This document shows, one piece after another, positions 10,989 through 21,190 of a stretch of DNA of 64,000 nucleotides. The notes beneath the pieces are model-generated. The model was not told the DNA's origin and made no database searches. It saw only the letters and a list, made by a program, of their open reading frames with translations. Made by a program: the position numbers and the translations under genes. Position 1 is the first letter of the stretch; each line of letters starts with the position of its first letter. Origin of the DNA: Micrasema longulum (Eukaryota; Arthropoda; Insecta; Trichoptera; Brachycentridae); contig JAGVSM010000453.1 in assembly GCA_022494885.1 (NCBI GenBank), positions 124,001 through 188,000 of the forward strand, written 5' to 3'.

Positions 10989-11541
10989 TAATCGTTCGTT
11001 ATCGATGTTTATTTATTTATTTCGACGGCTTACGCCTTGGACAAAGTAAAAAATAATATTGAAAACAATTATAATGAAACAAAACACCTGCACACAAGTA
11101 TAGAAAATATTGATACAAAAAATAAAATCGGTGAAAATAAAAAAAATAATAAAGGAAAATTAAATAAGAAATTATTTCCAAAAGTATGCAGCAAATTAAG
11201 AATAAATAAAGAGTTTAAATATAAAAAAAGTTTTGAAGTAACAGGGGCGATGTATAATAGTATAAGCAGTAAAACAAGTATAACACTTAGTAAATTTTTA
11301 TAATTTAGAAAAAAAGTTATTAAAAAACAATGATTTTAATTTGTATAAAGATAAATGAAATAAATCTAAGTTTTCATGTTTGTTTGCTAACACGTGGAGC
11401 CGTGGAAAAGGCGAGTATTTAGCATCGTTTGAACTATGCAAATCAACAGCAAAAGAAGTATTTTGTCTCGTCAAAATTCACACAATTTAAAAGTTCGGGA
11501 CTTTCAAGAACATTATTGAATAGTTTGAAAAGCAGCACTAA
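10989..11541. other. AT-rich stretch; lysine/asparagine-rich open frame is probably noise
   Basis: An 88-codon frame at 11037-11303 consists almost only of AAA/AAT/ATA codons and has no domain. Upstream, TTTATTTATTTCGACGGC may be a LINE tail. Confidence 0.35.
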
Positions 11542-11838
11542 CTAACTATTTGAAACTTCCCTTCTATCACCAATACATATTAATTTCAACTGCTTCATTG
11601 AACATTTATAGTAAAGGTCTTTAATTGGAATGTTTAATTTGAAATTCATGAATCTTAAAAACTTGTGTTGGACCTTCTCCACACTGTTAATATGGGTAAC
11701 ATAAAGAGGAGACCAAACTGAGAACCCATATTCTAACTGACTTCTTACTAGGGTCATATATGATATTTTTAATGCATCAACAGACTTAAACTCTCTTGTT
11801 GTTCTGATAACAAAGCCAATAGTTTTTGTGGCTCTATT
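11542..11838 (-). pseudogene. LINE reverse transcriptase C-terminal fragment (GFVIRT family)
   Basis: The minus-strand frame begins with NRATKTIGFVIRTTREF, then SYMTLVRSQLEYGFSVWSPL, VEKVQHKFLRFMNFKLNIP and IGDRREVSNS before a TAG. Just past that stop a continuing LVLLFKLFNNVLESPELLN is still readable. This is the region after the palm domain of jockey/CR1-like RTs ('LEY.S.VWSP..I..VE.VQ..FLR'). The same family occurs at 60109-60549 (-), which shares NRA, GFVIRT and VWSP. The catalytic FADD part is absent, so the copy is a dead 5' truncation. Confidence 0.85.
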
Positions 11839-12117
11839 TTAGGTTTATGAAGATTCCCTTTAAGTAATATTTTAACATCGTAACTAGTTAAAAAAACAAA
11901 CTTTCATATGCCTAATGAAGTGCAAACAGAAATGATAGAACGCCGCACCACTCTGTATTTACATACAGATATCGCTTCCTCTACATTTATACGTATTCTT
12001 TTGCACGCATGCTACAAATTAAAAAAACAAATGTAGTTTTTTAATATATTGTGGTATTAGAAATGTTTTTTAAAGCCCTTTTAAAGTAAAAATAGCGCAA
12101 AAGAAACGATGTGAGAT

Positions 12118-12200
12118 TGAATCTACTACAAATACCATCACGCCAATTTCCTGTAGAAGTAGACAGATAGGATAGAATGCCACATGGCCCACATGTGTAG
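12118..12200 (-). mobile_element. Degenerate 3' end of the TAG-repeat LINE family
   Basis: On the minus strand the order ACATGTGGGCCATGTGGCAT, CTATCTGTCTACTTCTACAG, GGCGTGATGGTA, then TAGTAGA parallels the ends at 13499-13560 and 63930-63998. Confidence 0.6.
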
Positions 12201-13498
12201 ATATATATGTTTCATATTGGTCAGCACCTTAAAAATTTAATTAATCTAATTAACAAAATGTAATTTTAGAAGTTAGTATAAAGTTGAACTTTAGAAGAGG
12301 TTTTTTTTATTTTATTAGAACATTTCCCAAAACGAAAAAACAAGCCAGGCGCAGGGGATTCGTGAGAATTGAAATTACTTTTAAATAAATTATTTCGTAA
12401 GTCCTATGGACTAGAATTTAATGGGAACCGGAGAAATATTAACTCACTTCACTCGAAGTGTGGGATTTTGGTTTAGAGGCGGAAGTAATTATTGAAAAAT
12501 GTAAAATCACTTGTGCTAAATTATTCCATTATTTTAACTCCTCTCATAACTCGCCACATTTCGCCCAAATTTGGTTGAAATTTTCCGTCGGGCGCGCCCG
12601 GGGAGCATCTGTTGGTCTCCTTTACCCCCTCCACTTGAGTTATTGCCCTCTTTCTTCCCCCTCCACCACCCTGGGTCCCTTCACCCCCCTGGAGCGGTGA
12701 TCCATCATCCGCCCTTCGTACAAGCCCTAAGCCCTCACAGACAACTAACGCTTGCAGCGGAAAGGGAATTGAGACTCTCGAGCAAAAAAATCTATTAAAT
12801 CGTGTACGTCTCGTATTTTACTTTGAGCAAACGAAAACATAATACTTTCAGGTGCCTCAACCCTTGACAGACTGCCGAAATAATTCACCGGATTCATACA
12901 AGTTAACGGCGTGTAAGTAAAATTTAACGTTTGAGTAAAAAGGAAATATTTAAACAATGAAGAATTGTTCGATATGTAGGCTGTACGTGTGTGTTTTTGA
13001 TCACGTAGTGAGGTACTGATATACGTTTTAAGCGTTGTGAGAATCAAATAGAAGGGAATACCGTAAATCAGAGTTTTCAAACTTCTGTTATTATTGTTAG
13101 AGTATTTAAGAATTTCGCTACTGCAAAGAAGTCCGAAGTTAGCCACTTCATAATAAATCATTATGGATTTTGATTCAAGCTTTTGCATTAGCATAATTTT
13201 TGTTAGAAATTTATTTAAGCGATTGGAAAATTTGACGACGGTAAATAAAGAGCTTTGTGTTTCAAAACATTATTTATCACTGAAAGCCTAAACGCTAAAG
13301 TAAACCTTCAAGCAGTCTCGGCTCTAAGTGTATTGGATATTAAATAATTGCAATGGAATTTATTTAAACTAAGGAAAGTCTGTCGATACCTTTAATTAAA
13401 AACGGTTGCAAAGAGTATGGAATGAAGGAAAAAACTATTTTCAGCATTATTTAGGACTTATCACAAGAGGTTTTATCGTATATCGGTAAGAATAGTAA
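12201..13498. other. Intergenic with pyrimidine-rich GC island at 12540-12760
   Basis: The island holds GGGCGCGCCCGGGG and several CCCCCTCCAC-type runs. A 149-codon frame at 12745-13194 (-) is the longest unexplained frame in the window. It has no recognisable domain, signal peptide or homologous repeat. It could be chance, since the strand is T-rich, or an unrecognised exon. A small CACTTC/GAAGTG hairpin lies near 12450. Confidence 0.35.
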
Positions 13499-14302
13499 AG
13501 CTACTACTACTACTACCATCACGCCATTTCTCCGTAGGGGTAGGCAGAGAGAATGGACCGCCACACACGTCTATCATACATCCCCAGCTTCTTCCACATT
13601 CATACATCTTGTCATACATGCTCTTCGGTTCTGTCTGCTTTAGACGTGACCAGACTTAAGATTTTGGTTTATCTGATCATGCTACGTCTTCCTTGGTCGT
13701 TCACGTATCACGTTACCGTTCATTTTTGCCAAATATACTTGTTTTACCATTCTTTTATCGTCCATTCGTTCTACGTGACCAAACCATCTCAGAGACCCTT
13801 TCTTAATCTGATCAATTATACTTGACTCAGATTTACACTCTCGCCTGATTGCATCATTCGTAACCCTGTCATACATTGATTTCCCACACATTCGTCTAAT
13901 AGATCGCATTTCAACCGCGTTCACCCGGCTTTCATCCTTTCTCTGCCAGTTCTATGTTTCTCTTCCATACATAAGTGTTGGGACTAAAACTCCGTTTAGC
14001 TTCGATTGACATATTTTTATTAGGAATTACCGTGCTTAGTGCTCCGTTCATTTTGTTGCCCGCATTCACTCTTCTTTCAACATCTTTTTCTACTCTTCCA
14101 TCTCTTGAAAACATGCTTCCCAGATACACAAATTCTTCTACTTGCCCGAGACATTCGTTGTTTACATTTATTATGCAGTCAGTAACCTCACTATCCCTTT
14201 CAAATACCATAACTTTTAAATTACTTTCGTTCATCGCCAATTCGCTCTCCGGGCATACATCAAACATTCTAGAGACTACCAGACCCTCAGACAATAGTTT
14301 TA
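13499..14302 (-). pseudogene. LINE reverse transcriptase C-terminal third, WFGHVERM type with TAG repeat tail
   Basis: The minus-strand reading gives MNESNLKVMVFERDSE, VEEFVYLGSMFSRDGRVEKD and VNAGNKMNGAL, then after a frame change GVLVPTLMYGRET, RVNAVEMRSIRRMCGKSMYD, GSLRWFGHVERMDDKRMVKQ and RERPRKT. The non-coding 3' end has GGCGTGATGGTAGTAGTAG. This arrangement is common in insect RTE-like elements ending in short tandem repeats rather than poly-A. The expected tryptophan after MYGRET is a TAG stop, and at least one frameshift separates the two halves. The RT catalytic core is missing. A second, cleaner C-terminus of the family is at 63847-63975. Confidence 0.88.
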
Positions 14303-14381
14303 AAAAAATACATATTGCATTAAATATAAGCCTTGTACTTTTAATCAAAGCAAAAAATAATCAACTCCCATTTAAAAAAGG

Positions 14382-14511
14382 GGGCTATGAAACATTCAAG
14401 TGTAAAAACACCTTTTAAATTAATGTTTTATGTCAACCACGTCGGAAATAGAACCCGAGTCCTCTTGCATGGTACGCAAACGCGCTTAATATTACGTTAC
14501 GAGGCGGACAA
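14382..14511 (-). mobile_element. SINE-A, 5' half
   Basis: Minus strand: GTCCGCCTCGTAACGTAATA head, CGTTTGCGTACCATGCAAGA, B box GGGTTCTATTTCCGACG, then GTTGACATAAAACATTAATT and GGTGTTTTTACACTTGAATG. The copy stops in the body. Confidence 0.75.
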
Positions 14512-16289
14512 AATTTGTTTACAGTTATACATTTTTCAATAAGATGCAATAATAGTCGAGGATGCTATAAAAATAAAAATACTTTGAGCTTTCGCAACAA
14601 TAAACCACAAATTTTTGAAGATACAAAATATGCGTAAGGTGCCATTTTTGATACGCGTGAAAAGCATTTACTACATTTAGATGGTGCCAGTAAAAATACA
14701 ATATTTGACAACCATTGAACACGATAATATAAGAATCTACTATTTTTCGAAAGCACGATAAGGTAATATTAATATTGTTCTATTGTAATTACGGGCACTT
14801 TATTTTATATTATAACGTTTTAAATTCAATTTAAATATTTATGCAGGACGAATAATCGATTTCAGTTTTAAAGTACCTAAACACATTAAATATGTTTATA
14901 ATAAGAAGTAATACGTTATAACATTTTTTAAGTTTTGTCAATAAGAAATATATAAGAATAAAACAATAAAAACTAAAGGTGTTATTTTTTTAATACTTCA
15001 ATCATTCATTGTTCATTTCGTTTTTGTTTTTTTGTTGATAAAATAAGTTTTCAGGAGTTTTGAAAAATCATTTAAATAATTATTTTTAAAAATTATGCAC
15101 TAAAAAAACACAATAATTATATTACGTTAGTATTCAATCAGTACCTATAATAAAAAACATTATTTCCACCAGAAACATATTATTTCACCGTAAATTTTAT
15201 TTTAAATTGGTAATGTAATAAAACAATGCTTTTTAAATCATATTGCTTATTTTTTTTAACTCTAAAAGGACTGTGCTAAAAAATATCTTTCCAAACGGAG
15301 CTATAACGTCGTATTACATTGAGAAAAATATGAGATATTTTTAAACAAATGTATTAACAACAAAAATATAACACAAACATACTGTTGTAAAATAATCAAA
15401 AAATTTAAAATAGGATTTCATTATTTTTTAGTCTTGTATTCTATACTTATGTGATATCAAAGCCACACCATATCGTAAATAATGTAAAAGGAAATATGTG
15501 AAATTTAAGTACCAGTGATAATCATAAAAATTAAAGTATATTAAGCCTAGGTAAGCTTGTTTGCAGTGAAGTTTTTATGCATATTTTGATAAAAAAAACT
15601 TATTTAGGTTGTTTCTTAATAAATATACTGAGGAAGCTAAATTTTGCGATAAGAAAATTCGTTTTTTCTATGAAACAGTATTCATGTTTGTAAATAACTT
15701 CAGTCGGCGCTAGTATTGCCTACTTCATTAAACATTTCCGTTAGTGAGCGTTAGGTTTTATTGGTGTTTTCTTGCACTTGGCAACACCGCCGAACGCTGA
15801 ACTCCGAACGCACGCTCGCTTGGGGAAAACTACGGGACTAGGTACTAACCTACCCTTACCTATTAAGGGGTACAAAACATTTTAAATTTCTCCTTTACGA
15901 TTGTGGTGTGTTGCAAAAACATTGGATATTAATATGTGGTGGTTTATATTGTAATCAAACAACAAATTATTTCATTTGGTCACTCGATTTCCATTTTCAG
16001 GATGTATTTCTAAGAGTAGTCATAGAGTCAAAAACAATTCTAGGGTTCTGATGCAATTTCAGTTAAAAAACTGTATTTTTTGTCCCGTAGTCCGTCAATG
16101 CTGACTTGAAACAATGATCATGATGAGTAAATAAAACTAGGCACTAAAAAAAGTTACAAAATAAGAAATGAAGTTATGTCAACAAATAAATAACAAAATA
16201 TGTATATGTTCTTCTCTTAACAAGTTTTTTACCCAAAACTCTTTTTAAGATATTTTTAAAAAGTACGTATAGTGTAATTCTAAAATAAT
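14512..16289. other. Very AT-rich intergenic, nothing recognised
   Basis: No supported feature. A short less AT-rich patch at 15770-15850 (GGCAACACCGCCGAACGCTG) has no recognisable content. Confidence 0.4.
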
Positions 16290-16372
16290 TTGATTTATTT
16301 ATTAAAAACATTGTACATTCATTAGTTAATTACAGAGACACAATTTACAATGACACAGCCAGGAAAAACCCA
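16290..16372 (-). mobile_element. LINE 3' untranslated end
   Basis: Reverse complement: TCCTGGCTGTGTCATTGTAA, ATTGTGTCTCTGTAATTAAC, then ACAATGTTTTTAATAAATAA. It matches 19885-19998 on the plus strand. Confidence 0.6.
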
Positions 16373-17570
16373 ATAAATAAATTATAAGGACATTTATGCT
16401 AACCCCTAAATGCATCGTGATTGAAATTTCCGACATATTAAATGTTTATGTATAATTATTTAAAATCGCAAATAATGGAGTATTTCCTAAGCCTGGAAAT
16501 AATTTAGAGAGTTTTTCAATGGATTAAAAATAAAAAATAAAATCCCCCTTTTCCACGATTTATTTTTAGTTGAAATTTTAACGGCACGTGTTTGTAATTT
16601 TTAGAGCTTTGCAAAGTTTTATATTCAAATATCTAAATTATTTATAATATTTTCGAAGGCGAAAAAATTCAAAATGTGTAGCAAAATTATGAGTTTTCAT
16701 ACACAAATATTTACTTTATGTTAAAAATATCAAATTCAATAACTTAACTGTGAAGAGGGAAAAATCACTTTCTTAACAATTATTAAGGGTCTATGAAATT
16801 CTGTCAAGTAAAAAAATAAATTATTGTATTAATAAGCAGTATAAAAAATATTTTTAAATTTATAATTTTAAATTTCCGTAAAAATGATTCATTGCACTGG
16901 CCACGCCCCTAATACTGATTATTATATTATTCTCTACATAGGATTCATAGAATCTCTTATAATCGTCAACAAAATTATATTTATGAAATATTAATCAATA
17001 ATTAGCAAATTAAACCTATCAAATGAATAATTTTGAATTAAGAACACAACTAAAATAAACAAACTAAAACCAATAAATTAAAATCAACAAACACGAATCT
17101 AATGCCAAGTTGTTTTGTCCTACAAATATTCTTGGTGGTATCAGATATTTCCATATTATAGTATCGTGTAAATTAACATCATCATACTATTTAAAAAATA
17201 CGTGTATGATACGTTTTATGACATAACGATATTTTTTATTATTTTTTCTCAAAACTACCCCTTAAAATAATTCATAAACCTTTTTTTTATGCAGTACAAA
17301 AAATCATGCGTTATTTAAATGATTATAATTATTAAAATGAATATCCGTGCACAGGAACCAAAGGTGCAGGCAAGCGCACGCTACCGCACCGTCCCTATAA
17401 ACCCTCGTGCGACACCTCGATCAATAGCCGTCCCGAGGTGGGCTACAAACAAAATCATGTGAAGGAAGCGGCACCAAATTATTGCACCGAGCGACACCTT
17501 TCCCATACAACACCACACAAGCAGCCTGCGCTTCTAGTTACAACATTCCACTTGAAGTATTCAGAGAAAA
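16373..17570. other. AT-rich intergenic; GC-richer patch at 17340-17560
   Basis: The patch (GCAAGCGCACGCTACCGCAC and following) is unlike its surroundings, but no protein or RNA is recognised in it. Confidence 0.35.
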
Positions 17571-17760
17571 ATCATCATAATCGTTCCTTTTTCACTCCTA
17601 ATGGTGCACAGGACACTACACTGGTCCTTAAATCGTTGCTTATCTTGAATTTTTTTGTTACACGAAGATACACGTAAGATGACCAGTCTTACGCTTTAGG
17701 TGCAAGTGTAGGGATCATGAAATATTCTAGTGTGAAAACACGCTTTCGAATAAATATTTT
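17571..17760 (-). mobile_element. SINE-A, 3' half
   Basis: Minus strand: ATATTTATTCGAAAGCGTGT, GTGTTTTCACACTAGAATAT, CATGATCCCTACACTTGCAC, CTAAAGCGTAAGACTGGTCA, then CACCATTAGGAGTGAAAAAG and ATGATGAT. The tRNA-like head is absent. Confidence 0.75.
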
Positions 17761-18295
17761 CAGTTCAGTTCAGTGCTGAAAATCGGCGTTTATTATTTAC
17801 AAAGTATTATTATTTAATGTTTATGTTTGAAAAACAGAAAGAAAGGTAAAAATATACCAATAAGCTAAATTAAAACATAAGCGCTGTCAGTTTTCACTAG
17901 GTATTACCTGTTCTGAGGTAAATAGCATTTTTTTTTATTTATGAAATACAGCATATTTTTTAGTAGAAATGTCTGAAATATATTTATTACTATTTTTTTT
18001 AATAATCCAGCTATTTTTTGTTCATTCTTGAAGGCGACATACATTTTTAACATTAACTGTCATTAAAAATAAGAAAACGGAAATGTATGTAAAATAAATG
18101 TATAAATCCAAGGGATGCCAGCGCAATAAAAATATCATATTTGAAGAAAATTAATACAAAATCTTTCAAAAATTTTAGTTTGATGAGTTATCGACTTTTT
18201 TGGGTGGCAAACCATGGTTCTTATACCAACTGCAGTGGTGTTATGATCAGTAATAGAGGTGCGAAGCACACCAGACACAGTGGGCTTGATTGTTT
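17761..18295. other. AT-rich intergenic, nothing recognised
   Basis: No supported feature apart from a GTTCAGTTCAGT run at 17763. Confidence 0.4.
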
Positions 18296-18388
18296 TAGCA
18301 AGCATTTTATATCAACAATGCCGGGAATAGAATCCGAGACCCCTTGCACGGTAGGCAAACGCGCTGACCATTACACCGCGAGGCCGAC
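18296..18388 (-). mobile_element. SINE-A, tRNA-like head
   Basis: Minus strand: GTCGGCCTCGCGGTGTAATG (A-box region), CGCGTTTGCCTACCGTGCAA, GGGGTCTCGGATTCTATTCC and GGCATTGTTGATATAAAATG. The rest of the SINE is missing. Confidence 0.75.
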
Positions 18389-18556
18389 AAAATAGTAAAA
18401 TACGTAAACGTATCTTTTAGAAAAAATAAATGCGAAAATATTTTAAAAGTAATGATTGTTTGTAAGTATTGCGTGATTCTTGAAAACGCGTAAATTTTAA
18501 ACAAAATAAAAAATTTGCATTCTGTTTGTAAAATTTGTAATTATTATTATTAATAA

Positions 18557-19003
18557 TAATTAGATTTTACCCGCGGCTTCATTCATATTGTAATAGAGAG
18601 AAGTAAAAAAAAATATTTTAATGGTGAAGCAATAATAATTTATAATGTCGCATCGTTATTTTGTTCACAAATCTAAAGCCCTACTACGAAACTAAAATGA
18701 AAAACAAACCACACTAACCATAGATAAATGAAGTCAATTATAGAAATTTGAAGAATTAAATTAAAACTGATTCTTTTTAACATCCTAACTCACAGCCTTC
18801 TCATTTTTAAATAATGTTGCTCATTATTAAAATATTATATATTTTTTCAATTGTACTTTTTTTTATTCGGAAAGGAAAATAAGTCTACTATTTTACTTCT
18901 CACCTCTCCAGCTATCCCTATGGAAAAAATAGGTCGCTTCGTTGAAACGTGAAGAAAACACACGCAAACTAACATATTTTCGCATTTATAATATTAATAT
19001 GGA
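18557..19003 (+). repeat. Degenerate repeat of lepidopteran style
   Basis: It opens with GATTTTACCCGCGGCTTCAT and ends with ACGCAAACTAACATATTTTC and GCATTTATAATATTAATATG. I associate this start/end pair with old repeats in moth and butterfly genomes; that recognition is from memory and unverified. The interior is AT-rich and non-coding. Confidence 0.45.
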
Positions 19004-19130
19004 TGAAATTTCCGTGTCCGAGTGGATCTTGTCCGATGTAGGAAGACGTAAGCTGTTTACTAGTTTTTTTAAATTAAAGTTTAGTGATTTAGGTTATAGT
19101 GGAATGTAATGTGTAAAGTAGCGTTTATCT

Positions 19131-19310
19131 ATTTTTTTTAGTAAAAAAGAAATATTACTGTTCTTATAATTTGCCCAAATATTTCAATTTTGGTAGCCAT
19201 TTTCAACGAGTTGTAAAGAAAATGGAAATCAAGTTGGGGTAGAGTGAGGCTCGAACCTCGGATCTCTTATCCGTATGTCCGCAACGCTAGCCACGGGACC
19301 ACAACCCGAC
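19131..19310 (-). mobile_element. SINE-B, near full length
   Basis: Minus strand: GTCGGGTTGTGGTCCCGTGG (A-box region), GCTAGCGTTGCGGACATACG, B box GGTTCGAGCC at 19248-19257, CTCACTCTACCCCAACTTGA, then AACTCGTTGAAAATGGCTAC and CAAATTATAAGAACAGTAAT and an A/T-rich tail. The head and body agree with 59760-59945. Confidence 0.85.
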
Positions 19311-20123
19311 TATTAGGTGTTAACATACATTGTCTCCGTCTTTTTTAAAATAAAAAAAAGAACACCAAAATTAAAACAAAATGGTAAAGGCTATTCAAAA
19401 ATTTGAAAAATGTTGGCATTACAAGATATTGTACTTGCTTTTACACAACATGTATGATTTTATTTGATTATAAGCCTTTAAAATGGAATGTCAAATAGAC
19501 AAAAGTGAGCATTATCGACACCTCTTTCTGTGCGTTAAATCGAAGGGATAAAGCTGTCAAAGACGCTCGTGATATTTGCGCAGTGCACTGTGAAGACGTT
19601 ATGAATCATTGACCAATTTGTTGGAATTTTATTGCTTTGTCCGTCTTTTTCTAAATGAAGAGAACGAAACGGACACAACGAAAAAAATATACAAAAAATA
19701 ATTATACAAGTAATGTAAAAGCTAACACAATATCTTATTGAGCAGAAATTTTTCTTTCATGAATGTGTGAAATATCTTTATCATTTCGTTTAACCTATAG
19801 TGATCATTTTTAATATTCAAAAAGTACGAACATAACGAAAGTTATGTTGGCACCCAAAAATTTATTATTTTATCCCTCTTTTCCGTATAGTATAGCAAGT
19901 TCACAGGCATGGGGCGTTCCTGATTGTCACTTTAAATTGTGTCTCTGTCCCGTATAAATGTTTGTAAAATGTTAATAATAAAGAAAATAAAATAAATAAC
20001 TATTTATTATAAAAAAAATACATTTTTAACTGATTTTTGATAAAAATATCTGAAAAAATGTATTTCCTTAGATACGTAGATTTTAACGGTCACTGTTATC
20101 AATATTTATATTTTTTTAGTTAT
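19311..20123 (+). other. Intergenic with one LINE 3' end
   Basis: The part at 19885-19998 (CTGATTGTCACTTTAAATTG, TGTCTCTGTCCCGTATAAAT, ending AATAAAATAAATAA) is a second copy of the LINE 3' end at 16290-16372. The rest shows nothing recognisable. Confidence 0.5.
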
Positions 20124-20243
20124 CCCGTGTAAGTTGGATTCATTCAGACGTTTCGGCTACCATTGCAGGAGCCATCTTCAGGGTAAATAAAAATAACTCC
20201 GCAATGGTAGCCAAAACGTCGGAACGAATCCAACTAACACGGG
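20124..20243. mobile_element. Foldback element, 46 bp arms
   Basis: CCCGTGTAAGTTGGATTCAT at the left pairs with ATCCAACTAACACGGG at the right. The arms continue inward through GACGTTTCGGCTACCATTGC, with few mismatches over 46 bp and a loop of about 28 bp that reads GCCATCTTCAGGGT. Non-coding. The small size and near-perfect fold fit a MITE or foldback element. Confidence 0.8.
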
Positions 20244-20544
20244 TTCACCCAAAAATATGCATATTGAGTGTATTTGCTGTTTACGAACAGGGAAAATGAC
20301 CATAGTTAGGCGGTAAAGTTGACTCACCAGCAAAAACAAAATATACACATATGTATGTGTGTATACTTATAACTATTACGCATAAAACCTACGGATGCTA
20401 GTTATCTACATGTATGAGGTCTAGTAGATTTTAGATACCAAAAATAAATTACGTCGTTTTAACTATTATATTTCCTATAGATGAACCTTAGTGTTGTAGG
20501 TCCTAATATATTGAAAGATATCGCAAATTTTGAGAAAAAAATTG

Positions 20545-20605
20545 AAAAAAAAAAAAGGAAATCTAGGCATTTACAGCGCCTTTACCCGTTATTGGCTGGT
20601 ATGAG
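20545..20605 (+). repeat. Repeat family R-B, fragment
   Basis: TCTAGGCATTTACAGCGCCT and CGTTATTGGCTGGTATGAG match the left core of R-B. Confidence 0.55.
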
Positions 20606-20931
20606 GCCAGTTGGATCACAAATTATATATTTTTATATAGTATGTAGTTAAGTTAATTTTAAAATGAGTTTGATGATAAATAATTTTTGTCAACATGTGT
20701 TGTACTTTTTTCATCCAACACATTTTTAATTTTCACGAAAACGCAGTGATATTTTTTTTGTTTTGGTGCAACTTGCCTTTTATAAATAATAAGGTAAACA
20801 AAAGTATACGTGTCAAGGCGTATAAAGAAAACAGTTATATTTGTGAAATGTAACCAGAAACCTGTACGACTGTTTTCGACTTGATGGCCGCTCTCAGGTA
20901 AGAATTATGACTAAAGAAATCGTTGAGCGAC

Positions 20932-21190
20932 AAGTCCACCTCGTTTTCTAGTGGATGTCGTGTGTGCCTACCATTCTTGAGGTCCTGGATTCTATTTCTG
21001 GCTGAATGGACGTAAAATATCTATTTGAAAGGTTTTTTCAACTGCAATATTTAATTCTTCCTGGACTAGCATTTAAAGCGCAAGACTGTTTGTGTCAATT
21101 TCATGTAACCGACAATCTAACTACGCTAAATCTGGTTGAATAATGCAGTGCTCTATGCACCACTTAGTGTGGCAAGAGGGATAATGATGA
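20932..21190 (+). mobile_element. SINE-A, full length but diverged
   Basis: Head GTCCACCTCGTTTTCTAGTG, GTGTGCCTACCATTCTTGAG, a B-box-like GGATTCTATTTCTGG, body TATTTGAAAGGTTTTTTCAA, CCTGGACTAGCATTTAAAGC, ATGCAGTGCTCTATGCACCA, tail ATAATGATGA. The whole order of the family is present. Confidence 0.8.

Noticed and set aside
11037..11303. 88-codon open frame rich in Lys and Asn
   Set aside because: Composition follows the A-rich strand; no domain, and the start lies in a likely LINE tail.
12745..13194. 149-codon frame as a host gene
   Set aside because: Longest unexplained frame, but no recognisable motif or splice context; kept only as a note in the region entry.
13553..14418. Plus-strand open frames of 90 and 147 codons
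   Set aside because: They are antisense shadows of the minus-strand LINE, which has clear RT motifs.
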